Source: Anthonomus grandis grandis | Lineage: Eukaryota > Arthropoda > Insecta > Coleoptera > Curculionidae | Reading direction: 5' to 3' | NCBI RefSeq assembly: GCF_022605725.1 | Contig: NC_065554.1 | Span: forward strand, 16,883,100 to 16,947,099 | Length of the DNA stretch: 64,000 nucleotides | Program-made: the position numbers and the translations under genes | Notes under the pieces: generated by a model | What the model was told of the DNA's origin: nothing | Databases searched by the model: none | What the model saw: only the letters and a program-made list of their open reading frames with translations | Shown: positions 36,701 to 51,700 of the stretch, piece by piece | How the letters are laid out: every line of letters begins with the position of its first letter | Position numbering within the stretch: the first letter of the stretch is position 1

Positions 36701-39700
36701 GAGCTGCCAGATTGATTGGATGATCCTGATTGATTTGAAGAAGAGCTTCCAGATTGATTTGAAGAACTTGAAGAACCCGATTGATTAGATGACGAGCTTC
36801 CGGATTGATTATTTGATCCTGATTGATTTGAAGTAGAGCTTCCAGATTGATTCGAAGAGTTAGAAGAACCTGATTGATTAGATGATTGATTTGAGGACGA
36901 GCTTCCGGATTGATTGTTTGATCCTGATTGATTTGAAGTAGAGCTTCCAGATTGATTGGAAGAGTTAGAAGAACCTGATTGATTAGATGATTGATTTGAG
37001 GACGAGCTCCCGGATTGATTGTTTGATCCTGATTGATTTGAAGAAGAGCTTCCAGATTGATTGTTTGATTGATTAGAGGACGTGCTTCCAGATTGATTGG
37101 AAGATCCTGATTGGTTATTTGATTGATTGGAGGAACTCGAAGATCCTGATTGATTATTTGATTGGTTTGAAGAAGAGCTTCCAGATTGATTGGAGGAACT
37201 CGACGATCCTGATTGATTGTTTGCCTGATTGGAGGATGTGCTTCCAGACTGATTGCTTGATTGGTTATTACTGCTTGCAGAATTACTTGAAGATCCTGAT
37301 TGGTTGCTGCTTTGTTGTTGGTTTAATGATGATCCTGATTGATTGGAGCCAGACTGATTTTGATTGGATTGGCTATTGCTTGAATTGCTGCTTCCTATTT
37401 TAAAGAGTTTTTGAAAATACTTGCATAGTTTTCAGATCATATTTTGTTTAATTTATTAGATATTTTAAAATTGATTTTCCGTCGCAAAGTCAAATATTTT
37501 TTTAAAATGTAGGATTAAACAAGTTAACAACTTGATCTGAATAAACAGGGTGCAAAATTCTACAGTGCATTGGTGCTAAAGTGATCTTACCTGAATTTGA
37601 GTTTGAAGTGGTGCTATTAGTATTACTTGAGAAACTAGAGCTAGAACTAGAGCTAGAGGAGCTAGAAGAAGAACTACTAGAAAAGGAACTAGAACTGTTT
37701 TGTGCTGACGAATTGGAAAAAGAAGTGCTGTTTTGCCAAGAGTTGTTATTTTGCAGTGAGTTTTTAAAAAGCAAGTCAGACTGACCACCGTCTTTCTCTT
37801 CAGTGCAATCGGTTCTTTCCACAGCACTAGGATAATTGCATGTAGTTGCAATGGAGTCAAAAATAGTTCCTAAAAACATAAACGAGTTAGAAGAAGTATT
37901 AAAACCCCTATAAGGCTTCTCCTATTACCAACAGCACATGTAAACTCATACTGAGTATATCCATTTTGGCTATTTTCTACGCATCTATAGAACTTTCTAC
38001 AGTTGATAGGATCAGCTCTGAATCCTGATGCTGTACATCTGTTTGGTGCAGGCTCATTTTGTTGCACTGTAGATCCTACAGTGGATGATGCTACTGTACT
38101 ACTAGATGTGTAAATTGGTTGCGATGTAGTGGATGGTAGAGTTTGAGGATCTGACGGTAGTTTTCCTACTTCTATATTGTTTCCTATTATAATATGGATC
38201 AGAAAGTGCATCAAATTGTTATAGTTTAATTACCTCCACATTCCTCCCTGCTGCTTGCGTAAGGATAGTTACAAACTGAAATCGCTGGATCGTAAACTGT
38301 TCCTTCACCGCACTCGAATGTGTAAGGGATATAGCCATTTTGTCCATTTGAGACACATCTAAAAGTTTTTAAAGCATATTTTATGATGTACATTAATATT
38401 TCATTTAATTTATAGCAAATATATAAGGTCGGGAATTTATTATTTTATGTCAAATTTTTTTGATTTAATGAGAGCTATACATACAGTTGGAAAATTAGAG
38501 TCAATGAAAATAGTAAAGCCTTTGGTTTGTCCGTAGAAAGGTCTTTAAGAGGAGCAAAAATGTAACTCGTATAAAAAACTGTGCTTTTAGAAAACATGAA
38601 TATGCCAGAATCCACATCTTGTAAATTATTTTACTAGATATTAAAAAGAAGACCTTTAAATACAAAGTTATTGAGTGTTTTCTGAATTCCTGACCAAAAA
38701 AATGCTGAAAAATCTAAAAACGGGAGGTACTGAAAAAAGCCTTTTGTCTATAGGAAAGTCACGGAAAGGTGACAACATATTATAACATTTAAAAAAAGTC
38801 ACCAGAATGAAATTTCTATGCACTTGTTCACAAAAAAAATCAGAAATGAGCCCTTCAAATAAAAAGAAAATACACTACTATGCAAGTTAGTGTTTTTTGG
38901 TTTTCTGAAAAAGTTTTTCTAGGACTCTCTCGACTTTCTACGAATTTCTTCCACTAAAGACCAAAATATGTTGCTAAGATATTGGTCTTAAGACTACAAA
39001 ACTTAAATGTTCCAATTCAGAGAGAAAAGAAAAAAGTATTTTGTCAAAAGCCTCCATTTCTTATAGGAAACCCAAAAAGAGATTAAAAATATAATTCCCT
39101 GTGTAAGAACCTGTATTTTTTTAAAATTGTCATTTTTGAAATTTTTTACAGATTCTAGTTAACTTTCTACATATTTTTTTGACTAAATATTAAACATTTT
39201 AAAGACACAATACTAAAGAATCTTCCGATGTAAAAAATGTGTTTTATAAAAAGAACTGTAGAAGAAAGTTCTTTTGATTTAATTTTTCATACAATAAAAG
39301 AAAATATAGAAACCTTTTATAGGAAATTAAAAAACTTTTAATTTTCACAATTAATTCCTGTTATACTTCTATTTGAATTTATTTTTCTTTTACGTATTAA
39401 GCATGACAAAGAAACGAAAAAAAATTCAGTTCTCGTAGTTTATATTATATACGCGCTATTTCTTCAAATTCACTTAGCATGAAAGTACGTGAATTACATA
39501 AATTAAATAGATTTGTCTAAAAACCTACCTATAAAAAACTTTACAATTCTGATTATCAGGAAACGTTCCTTCACTTTGGCAAATAAAACTCTTGCTAATA
39601 ATTTGCCTAGAGTTTCTGCTATATGGCTCTAATAAGTAGTCATAGTCGAAAAATCGATAATCTGGAAAAAAAAAAGAAAATTTATTTTAAATATGTTAAG

Positions 39701-42700
39701 CATTTTCTAAATCACAGTTACAACTACAAAAGATTCTTTAACCCTATAAGCATATTGAACTTTTAAAAGAGTCACAGCAATTAAAATACCGCAGAACTAC
39801 CAACGACACGCCAAGAACGGCGGGCACTTTACACTGGATTTACTCGGTACCACTTTTAGTTTCGCGACATTTTTTTTTAACGTTGCAAGTAGACACGCCA
39901 CATCAGATACGTCTATAAATTTTCTTTGTAATGGAGGTGCAATGAGACTTGATATTAGCAAACTTGTTTTTCATCTTGTTGGGAGGTAGTTTTTAATTAT
40001 TGCTAAAAAAACTCTAATTACCCTAGAACAAAAGCATTATTTGACATATAGCCAAAAGATTGTATGACGATTTACTCTTTGTTTGTTATATCTCTAGACA
40101 TAACAGTTTTTTTATGGAGATATAAAACTTTAATATTACAGGACAAGTGGGATTTAAAAACGAAATTCTCCGTGATTTAATAACGTAATTTTTCAGAAGG
40201 GTTCTTCTGTTTTTTTTTCAGCTAAAAGTGTTTAAAATGCAAACATAATTCCAAGATATTGAGTTTTTTGGAGTTTTAGTCTAAAACTAACTGAAAAATC
40301 TGAAAATGAGATGTATTAAAATAGCCTTACCTTAAAAGCCTCTATTTCTCTTTGAAAAGGACAGGAAAAGAACTAATTTACATAAGATACTATTTTTTTT
40401 GGAAAAGTTTGAAAAATGTGCAAACATGATTTTCGAGAGTCGATTCTCCACACATTTTTTTGGCTAAAATAAGAAGTGCTTAAAGTTCAAAAAAAATCTT
40501 TTTTGAATTTATCACCAAAGCTGCCCGAAAAATCTGATAATAAAGAGTTAGTGAAAAGCCGCCATTTCTCAAAGGAAAGCCAGAAAAAGATAGGAAAACC
40601 TGTTGTGTTTAAATAAATTGTATTGTTTAAATAAATTGGAAAATTTGTAAGAATCCATTAGAATCGAAATTAAGAAGAATTAAAATATCTAAAGTTATTT
40701 GTGTATTTCTTTTTATTTTGTAAAATTTAAAAATAAAATCCAGAATCGCTGAATTTTGTTTGTCTTAATCAAAAAGAAGTCTTTAACTCCAATCCCAAGG
40801 TAGTAAAACAAAGCCTCCATGTGAATGAATGAATACAAAAAATGACTAAATTAATGTTTTTTTTTTTAATTTCTAGCTAAAACTAGCTGAAAAGTCAGAG
40901 GTGGTAATTAAGCCTCCTTTTTTTTTAGAAAATCCATATAAAGTAGGTAGAAATCCCATCATATAAAAACCTATGTTTTGGCAAATTTCGAATTTAGCAG
41001 AATCGAAATTAAAAAAGGAGCCCTTAAAATGTCCAAGTTATTTGTAACAAGGGTAATGCCCAAAAAGCCAATGAACTCAAAAGGTTACCGATGAATTATT
41101 ATTATTGAATCTTAATTGTAGCAGCATAAATTAAAAAATTCTTGAGTTGGATGTTCTACTGATTGAGGTCAATCTAAATATTTTTTGTCTCTTAACACTG
41201 GCTAAACAATGATGACATAAAGAAAGCACACTTGCAAGTTGGTCTGCCACTCTGGAAGAACTGAGTCTCGAGGTGGAGGCACAGCTATATATGTCAAAAG
41301 CCTAGAATGTTTTCACAGACGTAGATTTATTTATCACAGAAATCGCAGAACTTCTAAATAAGATTTATTGCACTAGGAAAGGTTTAATTATTAATTAAGA
41401 TTCTAATGTAAATTTCTCCAATGAAAGTCATCTTACACTTTCAGCTTTACAGCTATTTTTGGGTTATGGTCTCATATAAATGAGGTGATTAGAGTGAGCT
41501 CCACTTCTAGAATATGCATTGATCACATTTTTAGTACCCTAAGAGATGTTCTATACCATGAAATGGGGTGAATAGAAACTGCTGGGAGAATAGCAACAAA
41601 AACGGGAAACTTCTTTAAAAAAAAAATCAACATCGGAATTAAACCTCCCAACGCTTCAAATTTGTTCTCAAACGGTCAACAGATGTCGCCATAACTACTT
41701 TAACAGGCCAAAGATGTTTTATGTTGGCAGCCCTGATTGCAGTACCAATCACCCGTCGGAGTGAACACATGTGCTTTTTTCATTACTAGCAAAACTTTAT
41801 TCACAGTGGTTAGCTAAAAACAGGTAAGACATTGAGTTTTTGGTTAAAGTAACTGTAAGGTATCTGGTTTATATTGCCTATTTCAGAAATTGCTTGTCTT
41901 GCTTATTTTTTTTGCTATGATGTAATATAATACATAACTTTTAAGTAATTTCGGATTGGATAGAAACAGCGTTTCTATTCACCCAATAATTGTTTTTTCT
42001 TTTGCAGGAAAATGCCTCGCGTTTATAAACCAGACCCTCGAGGTAAAACATATAAGAAAATTGATGAAAAAACTCTAAAAATAGCCCTTGCTTCAATTGA
42101 CAACGGGATGAGTTAGAGTGGCTCACGAAACATACAACATTCATTATTCTGTGCTTTATCAGCACCACAAAAACCGAAATCTAAAGCGTCATGGAGGACA
42201 AACAGCCCTAACCAAACAAGAAGAAGATATTTTAGTCCATCAACTAATAATTTGTTTCGATTGGGGGTATCCACTTGACCATTTGGACGTCAGGATGATG
42301 ATAAAAAATTACCTAGACAGTAGAGGTAAAACAATAACGAGATTTAAATATAATATCCCTGGCAGAGACTTTGTCTATTCTTTTCTAAAACGTCACAAAA
42401 ATGAATTAAGATCTAGAATCTGCCAAAACATCAAGCGTTCAAGAGCTGCTGTTTCTCCCAATACTATCAATGCTTATTTTTGACAATTTTGATCAAGTCT
42501 TGGAACGCCTTCCGCAGCAAAATCTTGACGAGAAAAATGATGAGAATCAGAACATTGAAAAAGGACTTAATAACTCTTTGGTAAACCTTCTAAGAACAAT
42601 GATATATGGCGATGGTCGAAATGTGAAGAGTCGACGTCGCAAAATTTAAGTTCCTGCTGGCAAAAGCGTTACAAGTGCAAATTTTGAAAGCATGTTGGTT

Positions 42701-45700
42701 CAAGACAGTCAAGAGGATAATGATTTGGAAAGACGTATGGAAACCTTAAGATTCAGACCCGGAAATGAATTTGCCCCTTAGTAATATCATGCCAATAATT
42801 CATCAGCATCAGTCTGCTTAATTAGGGTAAATCGTTCCGATGTGTTTCTCCTAATTCGCTTGATTTAATATATAAAGAAACTTGGCTTCTGGTGTGTTTT
42901 CCAACAAAATATCGAAATAAACAAAGAAATAAATATTTTATCGGACAAGTCATTAATATTACAGAAAATGACATTGAAGCTACTTTCTTAACAAGTCGCC
43001 CGACTAAACACTCGTCAGGATATATTTATGGATTTCCAGAAGTTCCGTATGTTTCCACCTTTCATTTTAGCCAGGTTGTTGGAGAGGTTTTCGCAATTCA
43101 TGACGACATAGAAACATCTACGTCAAGAAGAGACGTTTTAAAATTTAATTTGCATCAAAGTTGTTTAATTTAAATAATATGTTTAAACTTGTTACATTTC
43201 TATAGAAATAAATGTTTTTTTTTTTGTAAAATTGGTGTTTTTGTCATTTTTTTTTGTGTATTTATATTTTTTTATCAATTTAAATTTTTTTTCAGGTGTT
43301 CCTATTCGCCCCATATTAAGGGTGAATAGAAAAAGAGCGTTTTTTTGTGGACAAACCTCTATTTAAAAAAAATCTATTATGCGCTTTTTGATCTACAAGT
43401 CGAGACCTGTAGATTCCTTATTTTTTGTTGTCAAAAAGGTGACTACCATTTTAGCAACAGAGTAGGAAAGGTCCGAAACTGTTTCTATTCACCCCATTTT
43501 ACGGTAGTGTCAAATATATATTACTGATATCTCAGATCACTATGGTCAGGTTCCATGTAGTAGAAGCTCCGAACAAGGTCAAGTACATAAACAAACGTTT
43601 TTTTCTAATACAAAAATTATGAAATTTATTAACTATATAAAAGAAGAGAATTAGCAGGAGGCCTACAATGCAAAAAAGGCAAATAAAACATATACAAATT
43701 ATATCACTATTTTTATATACTACTTTTATCTATCGTTTGCTCTGTCTTTATTAAAAATCAAAATTGACAAGACATCATGGATAACCCTTAAAAGAGATAA
43801 CCCATAAAGGATCTTTATATTCGGTATAAAAACTCCTGAGAGGTTTTTAGGCATTACAGGAATTATAGAGAAGCCTACTGATTTTTTTTTCTGATTACCG
43901 TATTAGTATGTTAGTATGTATGTAAATATGATTTCTAATTCTAAAAATGATAATAATTAAGATCAAATAAACCAGTAATAGTGGGGTATACTCGGATATA
44001 TGTTTATTACTACGAATTACTACGGATATAAAAATTAACAATAAAAAAATTAGATCCTAAGACTATTACTGAGTTATTCAATCACAAGTTTAACATTCCA
44101 GTACAGGATTTTCAAAAAGATGTAACTGACATACAAAATAACGAACACTTTCCCACACTATTTCTAACTCCTAAGATTTATAGGTTGTTGAATTTTCAAA
44201 ATAAATTCTCAGCGAGTCTTGATAAAATACCAATTATTATATTTAAGTATGTTGCCGTTAACAAATATTATAAATCAATGTTTTACTATGGGAATTTTTC
44301 ACTGGTTACTTAAAACTGCCAAAGTGATTCCATTATATAAGAATGGAGACAGGCTTCCTATTATTATTATTAGCTTTAATTTAAAAGGTCTTCAATTTTA
44401 ACTTTTCAGTACAATCATGATTTTTATTTTGAGGGCATGCCAGTTGTTACCAGGGGCAGAGACCGTCATAACATACCCACTCATTCATCCAATAATTTTG
44501 TTTACACACATTTAAAAAAAAAAAAAATTCAGTTATACAATATATCAGTCTATGTATATCAAATGCATGTATATCAACGCATATAATAATGTTAATTTAA
44601 CTTATTGGTGTTCGATTTTGGATTAAAAACAAAAAGTAGAAATAGATATATCTTATTCTAAGCGCAAAAATAACATCTTTAAAGCAAAAATAATTGGAAT
44701 TTCACAATTCAAGAAAGAAGTTCATGCGCTTTTATTAGAAAATTATATTTCTATATATAGTATTTTAATTAGTTATTTGCATTATACCTAATTATTAATA
44801 ATTTCAATCTCGTAATATGTTTTAGTATAGAATGATCCTGATTACATTTAAAACGCGTGTCTAACAAAACAGATTAAGTTTTGTTTATATTTTGGAAAAC
44901 TATTGGCGATTGTATCTCTAATATTATTTTTTACTTTTATTTATTAATAACTGACCAAAACGGCTGGATATAAAAATATCATGAACTTTTATTGACATAA
45001 AAATCTGCGATTTTTAAAAATTTTTGACCAAAATAAAGTAACCAAAGCTTTTGTTTAGTTTTCCTGGAAAAACTGCTTTTGCGAAATAAGAAATAATTTC
45101 CACTCACTAGAAGTAACAGAAAACTATAATATAATATACATATATTTGTCCACTAGTGCTAGTATAGTATCTAAAATAAAGAGATGATTCATTGACGGAT
45201 ATCTATTACATTTATGGTATGCAGAGGATTTAGATTGTTTATGGTATAAGCATGATTAGTGCTGTATATTATGCTTTCTTAAAAACCAAAATGGTTCATT
45301 TTAATTGATAACTGAAAATCCCTTTCTAGTAACAATTTTTCTTTCGTTGAAGAACAATACTCTTCAAGGCTAATTAACAAAAAATTCTATTTTCTCCATT
45401 TGACATTTAAAAACGATATTAGGCAGCTCTTTGACTAAGAGTCTTTCAAATAATTGTATTCCATTAAGTAAAAATTGTGCAACAACATTCTTGTTAAATA
45501 AAGTACAATTTTTAGAAAATATCAAAAATAAAAAGAAAGACGAGAGAAAAAGAGAGAAGCCCAAGATCATGGATTAAAATTTCGCATAATATGCTCCCCA
45601 CTTCATTATATTCAAAAATGAGATTCACACTACTCCACATACTATTCATATGTTATACACAACTGCCTTTTGTAATGTATTCTAGAACTACTAGTAGATA

Positions 45701-48700
45701 AAAGATTCATTTCAATTAATAAAATATATTTACGACCAATTAGTTATTACCAACTAATTGCTGACAAGAATCTGCATTAAAATTAATTTTACCCCTATAA
45801 ATAAATAAATTAAATAAGATTTTTCATGCTGGCGGTGTTTACTTATTCAGAATAATCGGCATTTGCATCTCGAATAGGGCGAGAGTCGTAAATATGGCAG
45901 AAGCAGTCATAAATCTGTCGGAAGATGCACTTGTTGGTTTATCGTTTTTTTTTTGCACCTGCATTTATTTCATCCCGAGAATAAATAGAGACAAGAAATT
46001 TATGAACGGTTTTTAGGAGTGAAAAACAGTGTGTTTTAATATAATTTGAATGGTGATTGACCTAATTATTTACAGAATTACAATTTTTAGTCAATCTCTT
46101 CAGTTCAGTTTTATTAACGAAAATTTCCTCGTTCCTAAACAGTATTTTTAGATTATTAGAAATCATAGAATTCTACCAAAAGCACATAGAATTTCAGTTA
46201 GAGTAACCTAATGATTTGTTAAAGGTAGCTTATAATTAGAAGAAAAATCAATTTGCATAGTATTAAATGTGGACGACGTTACAACTTTCTGAAACATAGG
46301 TAAGGTGAAACATAGGAGCCTTATCCTTTTTGAGGTAAGATATTTATTCTAGGCACACATACTAACATAAAAAATATTTTATTCAAAATCTTCTCTCTTC
46401 TTGTCTTGAGAAGGAAGAAAATCTCAGTCCAAAAATTTTTTAGGTTTGTTTATCTTCTCCGAATTCATTTAAAGACTAATGCAAAAGATGGAGCTTCGCA
46501 ACAGAAACTATTGATCAAAAATAAAAATTAATTTAAAGTCATTATTGTTAAATAGATAATAGATTGTACGTGATGTAATAATATGTATAGATAGATGGAC
46601 GATGATAGATATTAAAAGAAACATTAAATTATATAGCGTTAACTATAGAGAGCCCCAATACTTGATAATAGAGTGTGGTACCTCTTGAGCCGCATTAAAG
46701 AGGATTCCAGAAGTGATCCTTCTGGGCATACTTATTTTTGGGAATGGTATTTAGGTTGTATTTGAAGTGACTTAGGAAACATTTGTATAGATATTTGATT
46801 GGATATGTATACAATCTTCATATCTTTAAAGCCAACTATAGTAAACCTAATATGAAAGAACTAAAAGCACCTGAAGACCGATGGCCCGATGCGATAATGA
46901 CAGATGATGGTACCAAGCAATAATCATGCAGGGCATCTTCAGGGCACAAATCTAGAAAAATCTGAAAAATATAGAAATACTTAAATAACACAAAAAAAGC
47001 TCTACAATGCTCAGGGCTACTGAATGAACCCCGTTCTCAGCCTGCGTGAGGAGCCAAAATAATCCCAAGTGAACCCATTAAAAAACATAACAAAGTTTTT
47101 GACTCACGACTAATGACAAGAAAAATCAACTATGATAGTGTTTTGAAAAGAATCTATTAACCATCTGAAAATAAATAGGATACCTTCCCATCTAACTTGC
47201 TGGAAGGCAATGTATCAAACTGTCATGATTATTGATGATAAAGGGATGATTTTCTTTAAGGAATGGCTAATTGCATGCAAATGCGTACCTTATTAAAGCT
47301 AACAAGTTGTTCTGAAAAAAATCATTTTATGGTGAAAAGTCACGAATCGCCATAAAATTTGAATTCCCAGCTGGTTTGTTTTTACTCGGTGTTTTCTCAG
47401 TCGGTATGAATTACAAAGTCGTTCTAAGAAAACAAGAAAACACACAAGGCAAGGATGCGAAGATGACACAGACAGTTTATGTGACTACGTACTTTTATCG
47501 GACGGTATCCTGGAGAATTTAGTACAATTGCTACGAATGTCACATATTTTTATACGAGATGTTGAAGCATTGTTACTTAGCTCACATAGACAAAATATTT
47601 TACATAAATCTGTAGGTATTACTATTGTCTAATTGTAAAATAAGCAATTACCTTGATGTTTCCAAAAAAAGAAAAGAAAAACTTAAAAAAATCAATTTGT
47701 TTTAGAACTTTATTATTGCAGTTACCTTGGCAAGGCTGTTATAATAATGATTTTAAATCGTCGTCATGCAGAACATTTATTAATTGAGAGGAGCATCTCG
47801 AATTTATGGAATAAATGCCGGTTTTCATTTTGACTTATCATAATATTCTAAACTTAATGATCCTAACGAACGCCAACAAGTTTTCAACCAGTTCTTCTCC
47901 GCTTGGATTCAATTACGCATGTTTTGATTTATAATGAGTCAACGCGGTGATAGATTTAGATCTTTTACGTCATGTCCCTTCGTAGATAGAGATTGATATG
48001 TTTGCTAATTATGGTATAATTGGCTTAAGAGTTACGTAGTGTTTATATTGAAGCAACGCAAAGATATTTTTAGATCTTCGTTTGTGTGAATAAACGAACA
48101 AGTTGACTTTTATGGAAAGGTATCTTAAAGGGAAACCATATATGGCGAGTCAAGGACAATGTTAGGACTATTACTTGTATGCGAATTAATGACATAAGAT
48201 AAAAGAAAATCAAAACATAAGTTTAGGAAGCAAAAACTGGTTAACTAGATAAGGCAATATCATAGCTAAACTATATACGAAAATTTAATAGTATTTTCTT
48301 CAAATTTTTGAAGCAAGTCTCATATAGGTTTTTAAACTGTTAATATGATTTTCATACAGATATAAGTTCTAGATGTGACTTCGAGTGTCAATTTAAGCAA
48401 GCCATTTTCAGTCTTATGAACTTTCAAAGGTCAGGTCGTTGTCGTCGAGTTATGACAGATGTTTCGTAGGCGTAACTCTATATTTTTGAGCTCACTTAAT
48501 TCACTTAATTTCTAAGTACGAGATCTGCTTATTTTACATGACGACGAAGTACTCTCAGTTGTTTGGGCTCGGCTCAGATGGACACTAAACCTAGATCTGA
48601 ATAATCTGAGAATCGAGGATCTATCCCAAAATTCATCTTAATGTATTTGCTAAGGTCAGATTACTAGTTATAAGAAGCAATATTGATAAGATACACAAGT

Positions 48701-51700
48701 TTTAATCCAAAATTTACAAAGAATATTAAAAAAAAAAGAGTATATTAAACTCTTGATTATACAATTAATGATAATTCTTCTTCTGTTTCTTCTTCTCCTG
48801 CCCTATCCGTTAGGAATCTTGGCGATCATCATAACTATTCAAACTTTATTGACAGCACATCTAACCAGCTTAGTGGAGGTAGCACTATACCATTTCTGGA
48901 AATTTGCCAACCAGGAAATTCTACGCGGGCCTCTCTTTCCTTTTACTTTACCCTGTATGATGTTCTGTAGGAGACGATATTTATTTTAATTTCTCATTAC
49001 GTGTCCTAAGTATTTAAGTTCTCGTGTGTTAATTGTGAGTAAAAGTTGCGGTTGACACATTCTGCTTAGTACTTCATTATTTGTTATTTTAGTCCAAGGT
49101 ATCTTCAGGATGCTGCTGTAAAATCACATCTCGAAGGCCTCAATTCGTTTCTCTATGGGCTTAGAAACTGTCCAACTCTCTACTCCGCATAGGAGTATCG
49201 GGTAGATGTAGCAATTTACTATTCGTTTTTTTCAACTCCAAACTGAGATCTCCGTTGGTGAGCATGGTTTTCATTGTAATGAAAGTCCTTCGTACATTCT
49301 CTATGCAAAATTTCTCCACAGAATGATCCCAAGTTTCAGATAGGGTGGTTCCTAAATAACTGAATTTGTCAACCCTTTCGACGACCTCATTATTGACGAT
49401 CAGTTCTATATATGGTGTTGGAGTTTTGCTAATTACCATGTACTTTGTCTTTTTGGCATTGAGTTCTAGACAATATTCTCTACTGGTAATATGAAGAGAA
49501 CTTAGTAGGTCTTGCAGGTTTTGCCAAGCTGTCGGCTATCAAGACTGTGTCGTCGGCGTATCAAATGTTGTTTACATTTTCTCCATAATTCTTAGAAGAT
49601 GATTTAGAGACCAATGAAGAAGTAAGCAAGATAATATGATATTGCTTCCTTTTCAATTAATAGTTTCAAATCATGGTCATAAGTTTGATGAGAAATAAAG
49701 GAGATAAGGCTTGAAAAACTGCTTAAACTACATTTGTTTTAGTTTTTATCTTCAGCCCTGAGTACCTTCACCTCTAAACTACTTCATTACATTCACTAAA
49801 AATAGTAGTACCTTCACTACTTTTGCTTAGCCAAAATTTCCTTTTAATATTTTACTAGGTCCTGTTGGAATTAATGACATAGTCTTATTAGGCTTGGTTT
49901 GCTTAGTTTCTATACAGCTTCTATGATTTAACAGAAATAGTAATGTGTAAATCATTCATTGAAATCTTCAGAGATTTATAACTGAGATAAATGCATTTCT
50001 GATGTGCTTAACAATTACTCAATTTTCAAATTGGTTTCAATGACTTGCTAATATTGGATGATCAAGAAAAATTATTAATTAAAAAACGAGTGGAACAAGA
50101 TCTCAAGGAGTCTTAAATTGACAAAAGTTTAAACACAAATATACAACAAAGAAGTGAGTCATGAAAGAAGATTTAAAGAAAGAAACTGATTACCGATAAA
50201 AATATCAAAAATCGAGTAAAATTTCAACGTTTTAAATTGAGGAATTGCCATAAAAAGAAAATCGAAAAAAACAAGAACAAAGTTATGCTTTCTTTTGAAG
50301 CAGTACTGCTGGAACATCAAGTTTTAGAAAAGTCATTGCGAAGTTTAAATCTTTAAAATTTATTGATACATTTGCTTGATACTCTTGCCTAAACTAGTTT
50401 ACTAAAACAAAGAAGCTAGACATCAATGTCTTTAACAACTTAAAGAAACCAGAAAATTTCGTAAGATGCAGAAGCTGGAAGGGTTCTACCAAAATATTAC
50501 TATGCATTAATGTAAAGTAAGAAAAAATATAAAGTGAGTATAAGTAATCGAAAACGCTTTGGCATATTATGAAGAATAAATTTAAAAAATAAGAGTTAGC
50601 ATGGAACATAAATAAGAATAAAGTGAATATAGTTTTTAATAAAATGTAAGTACTTTTGTCCCAAGTAATAAATTCCTTGACAGAATCTTCTTGGACAAAA
50701 AAAACATATGAAGTCTTATATCTTTCTCGTGTAAATGTTGTTGTGGTGGCCTCAGTTCCCATCGTAAACGCCTGGTAACTATCATTTCTTATTTAGTAGT
50801 ATTTACTTCTAAAGAGCCGAACTCTTTAAGAGCCAAGCTATGATCATAAAAAATCATAATTGCTACCCATATTCATTAAAGATTTATGTTATTACTTTTC
50901 AAGGTCGTAAGCCTCATTACGGACCGATTTTATCTAACTTTTTAAAAATTTTCAAAATAGAAAAGCGGTTATGGATGCTCTCAGTCGGTATCCAAAGCTA
51001 TAAATTTCATTCCGATGAAATCGTTATCCTTGAAGCAGTAGAGAGTATTTTTGCAGAGATAAAATATATGGTCGAGGCGGCAGAAACGTGTCACAAATTA
51101 CACGAACAAAATAGCAGGGTAAACTATCTGAGGTATTTTGCTTGGTAAATATATGCACTGCTGTATACATGCTGTTTCAGGCCGTGTTCCTATTAGTTCT
51201 TTTAATGAACAAATTGCATAGAGATATGCCATAGCAAATTCTTGGCCGATTCCTTCTTGTACTGTATGTTGTAAGCCAAAGCGATAAATCAACAAAAAAA
51301 ATCTAAAGATCTGTTACCAAGTCCAAAGGAGTAAATAATGTGTTTGCAATGCAAATTTCTTCATAGGCAACAAAAAAATGTTTAGTTGGAAGAAAATATT
51401 GGAAATAAATTCATGCATCAATTTTTAATTTATAAATAATTCATAAATTACTATATTCATTTTCAATGTCAATTAGTGAAAAGATCAATTCAAAAGAACA
51501 ATTAGAAGATAACTGATAGGAAGATGTATCTCTACCAGACGTAACTCTTCCCATTTGAAAACATAACGGTGAATAAGGGGTTGAAGGTATAGTCATTAAA
51601 TTTATGTGTAAATATGTCCCTCTGAACACGAAACTATACCGATTCGAAGATTTTTAAAAAAAATCACATTTAAAGCTTTAACCTTGCTACTGTTTTCGAT

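Larger units (their letters stand above)
41100..44400 (+). mobile_element. Jockey-type LINE remnant (endonuclease to RT start), interrupted by a pogo-like transposon
   Basis: The left part (41100-41555) carries endonuclease pieces in several frames: ESRGGGTAIYVKS, then DSNVNFSNESHLTLSALQLF and VSSTSRICIDHIFSTLRD. After the transposon (41556-43504) the same domain resumes with TDISDHYGQV at about 43526. Further on, the linker and RT start appear (FQNKFSASLDKIPIIIFK near 44200, then LLKTAKVIPLYKNGDR). It has many stops. It lies in the first intron of the mucin gene, opposite in orientation to that gene. Confidence 0.7.

Noticed and set aside
46840..47480. Less AT-rich patch with short open stretches in intron 1 of the mucin gene
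   Set aside because: No motif I could tie to a host exon or transposon domain.
48753..48989. Plus-strand hydrophobic 78-codon frame that looks like a membrane peptide
   Set aside because: It is the antisense of the Arg/Asn-rich end of an RTE ORF2.
50394..50762. 122-codon minus frame with possible membrane segments
   Set aside because: Low-complexity Phe/Leu sequence without a known domain or splice context; probably AT-rich chance.
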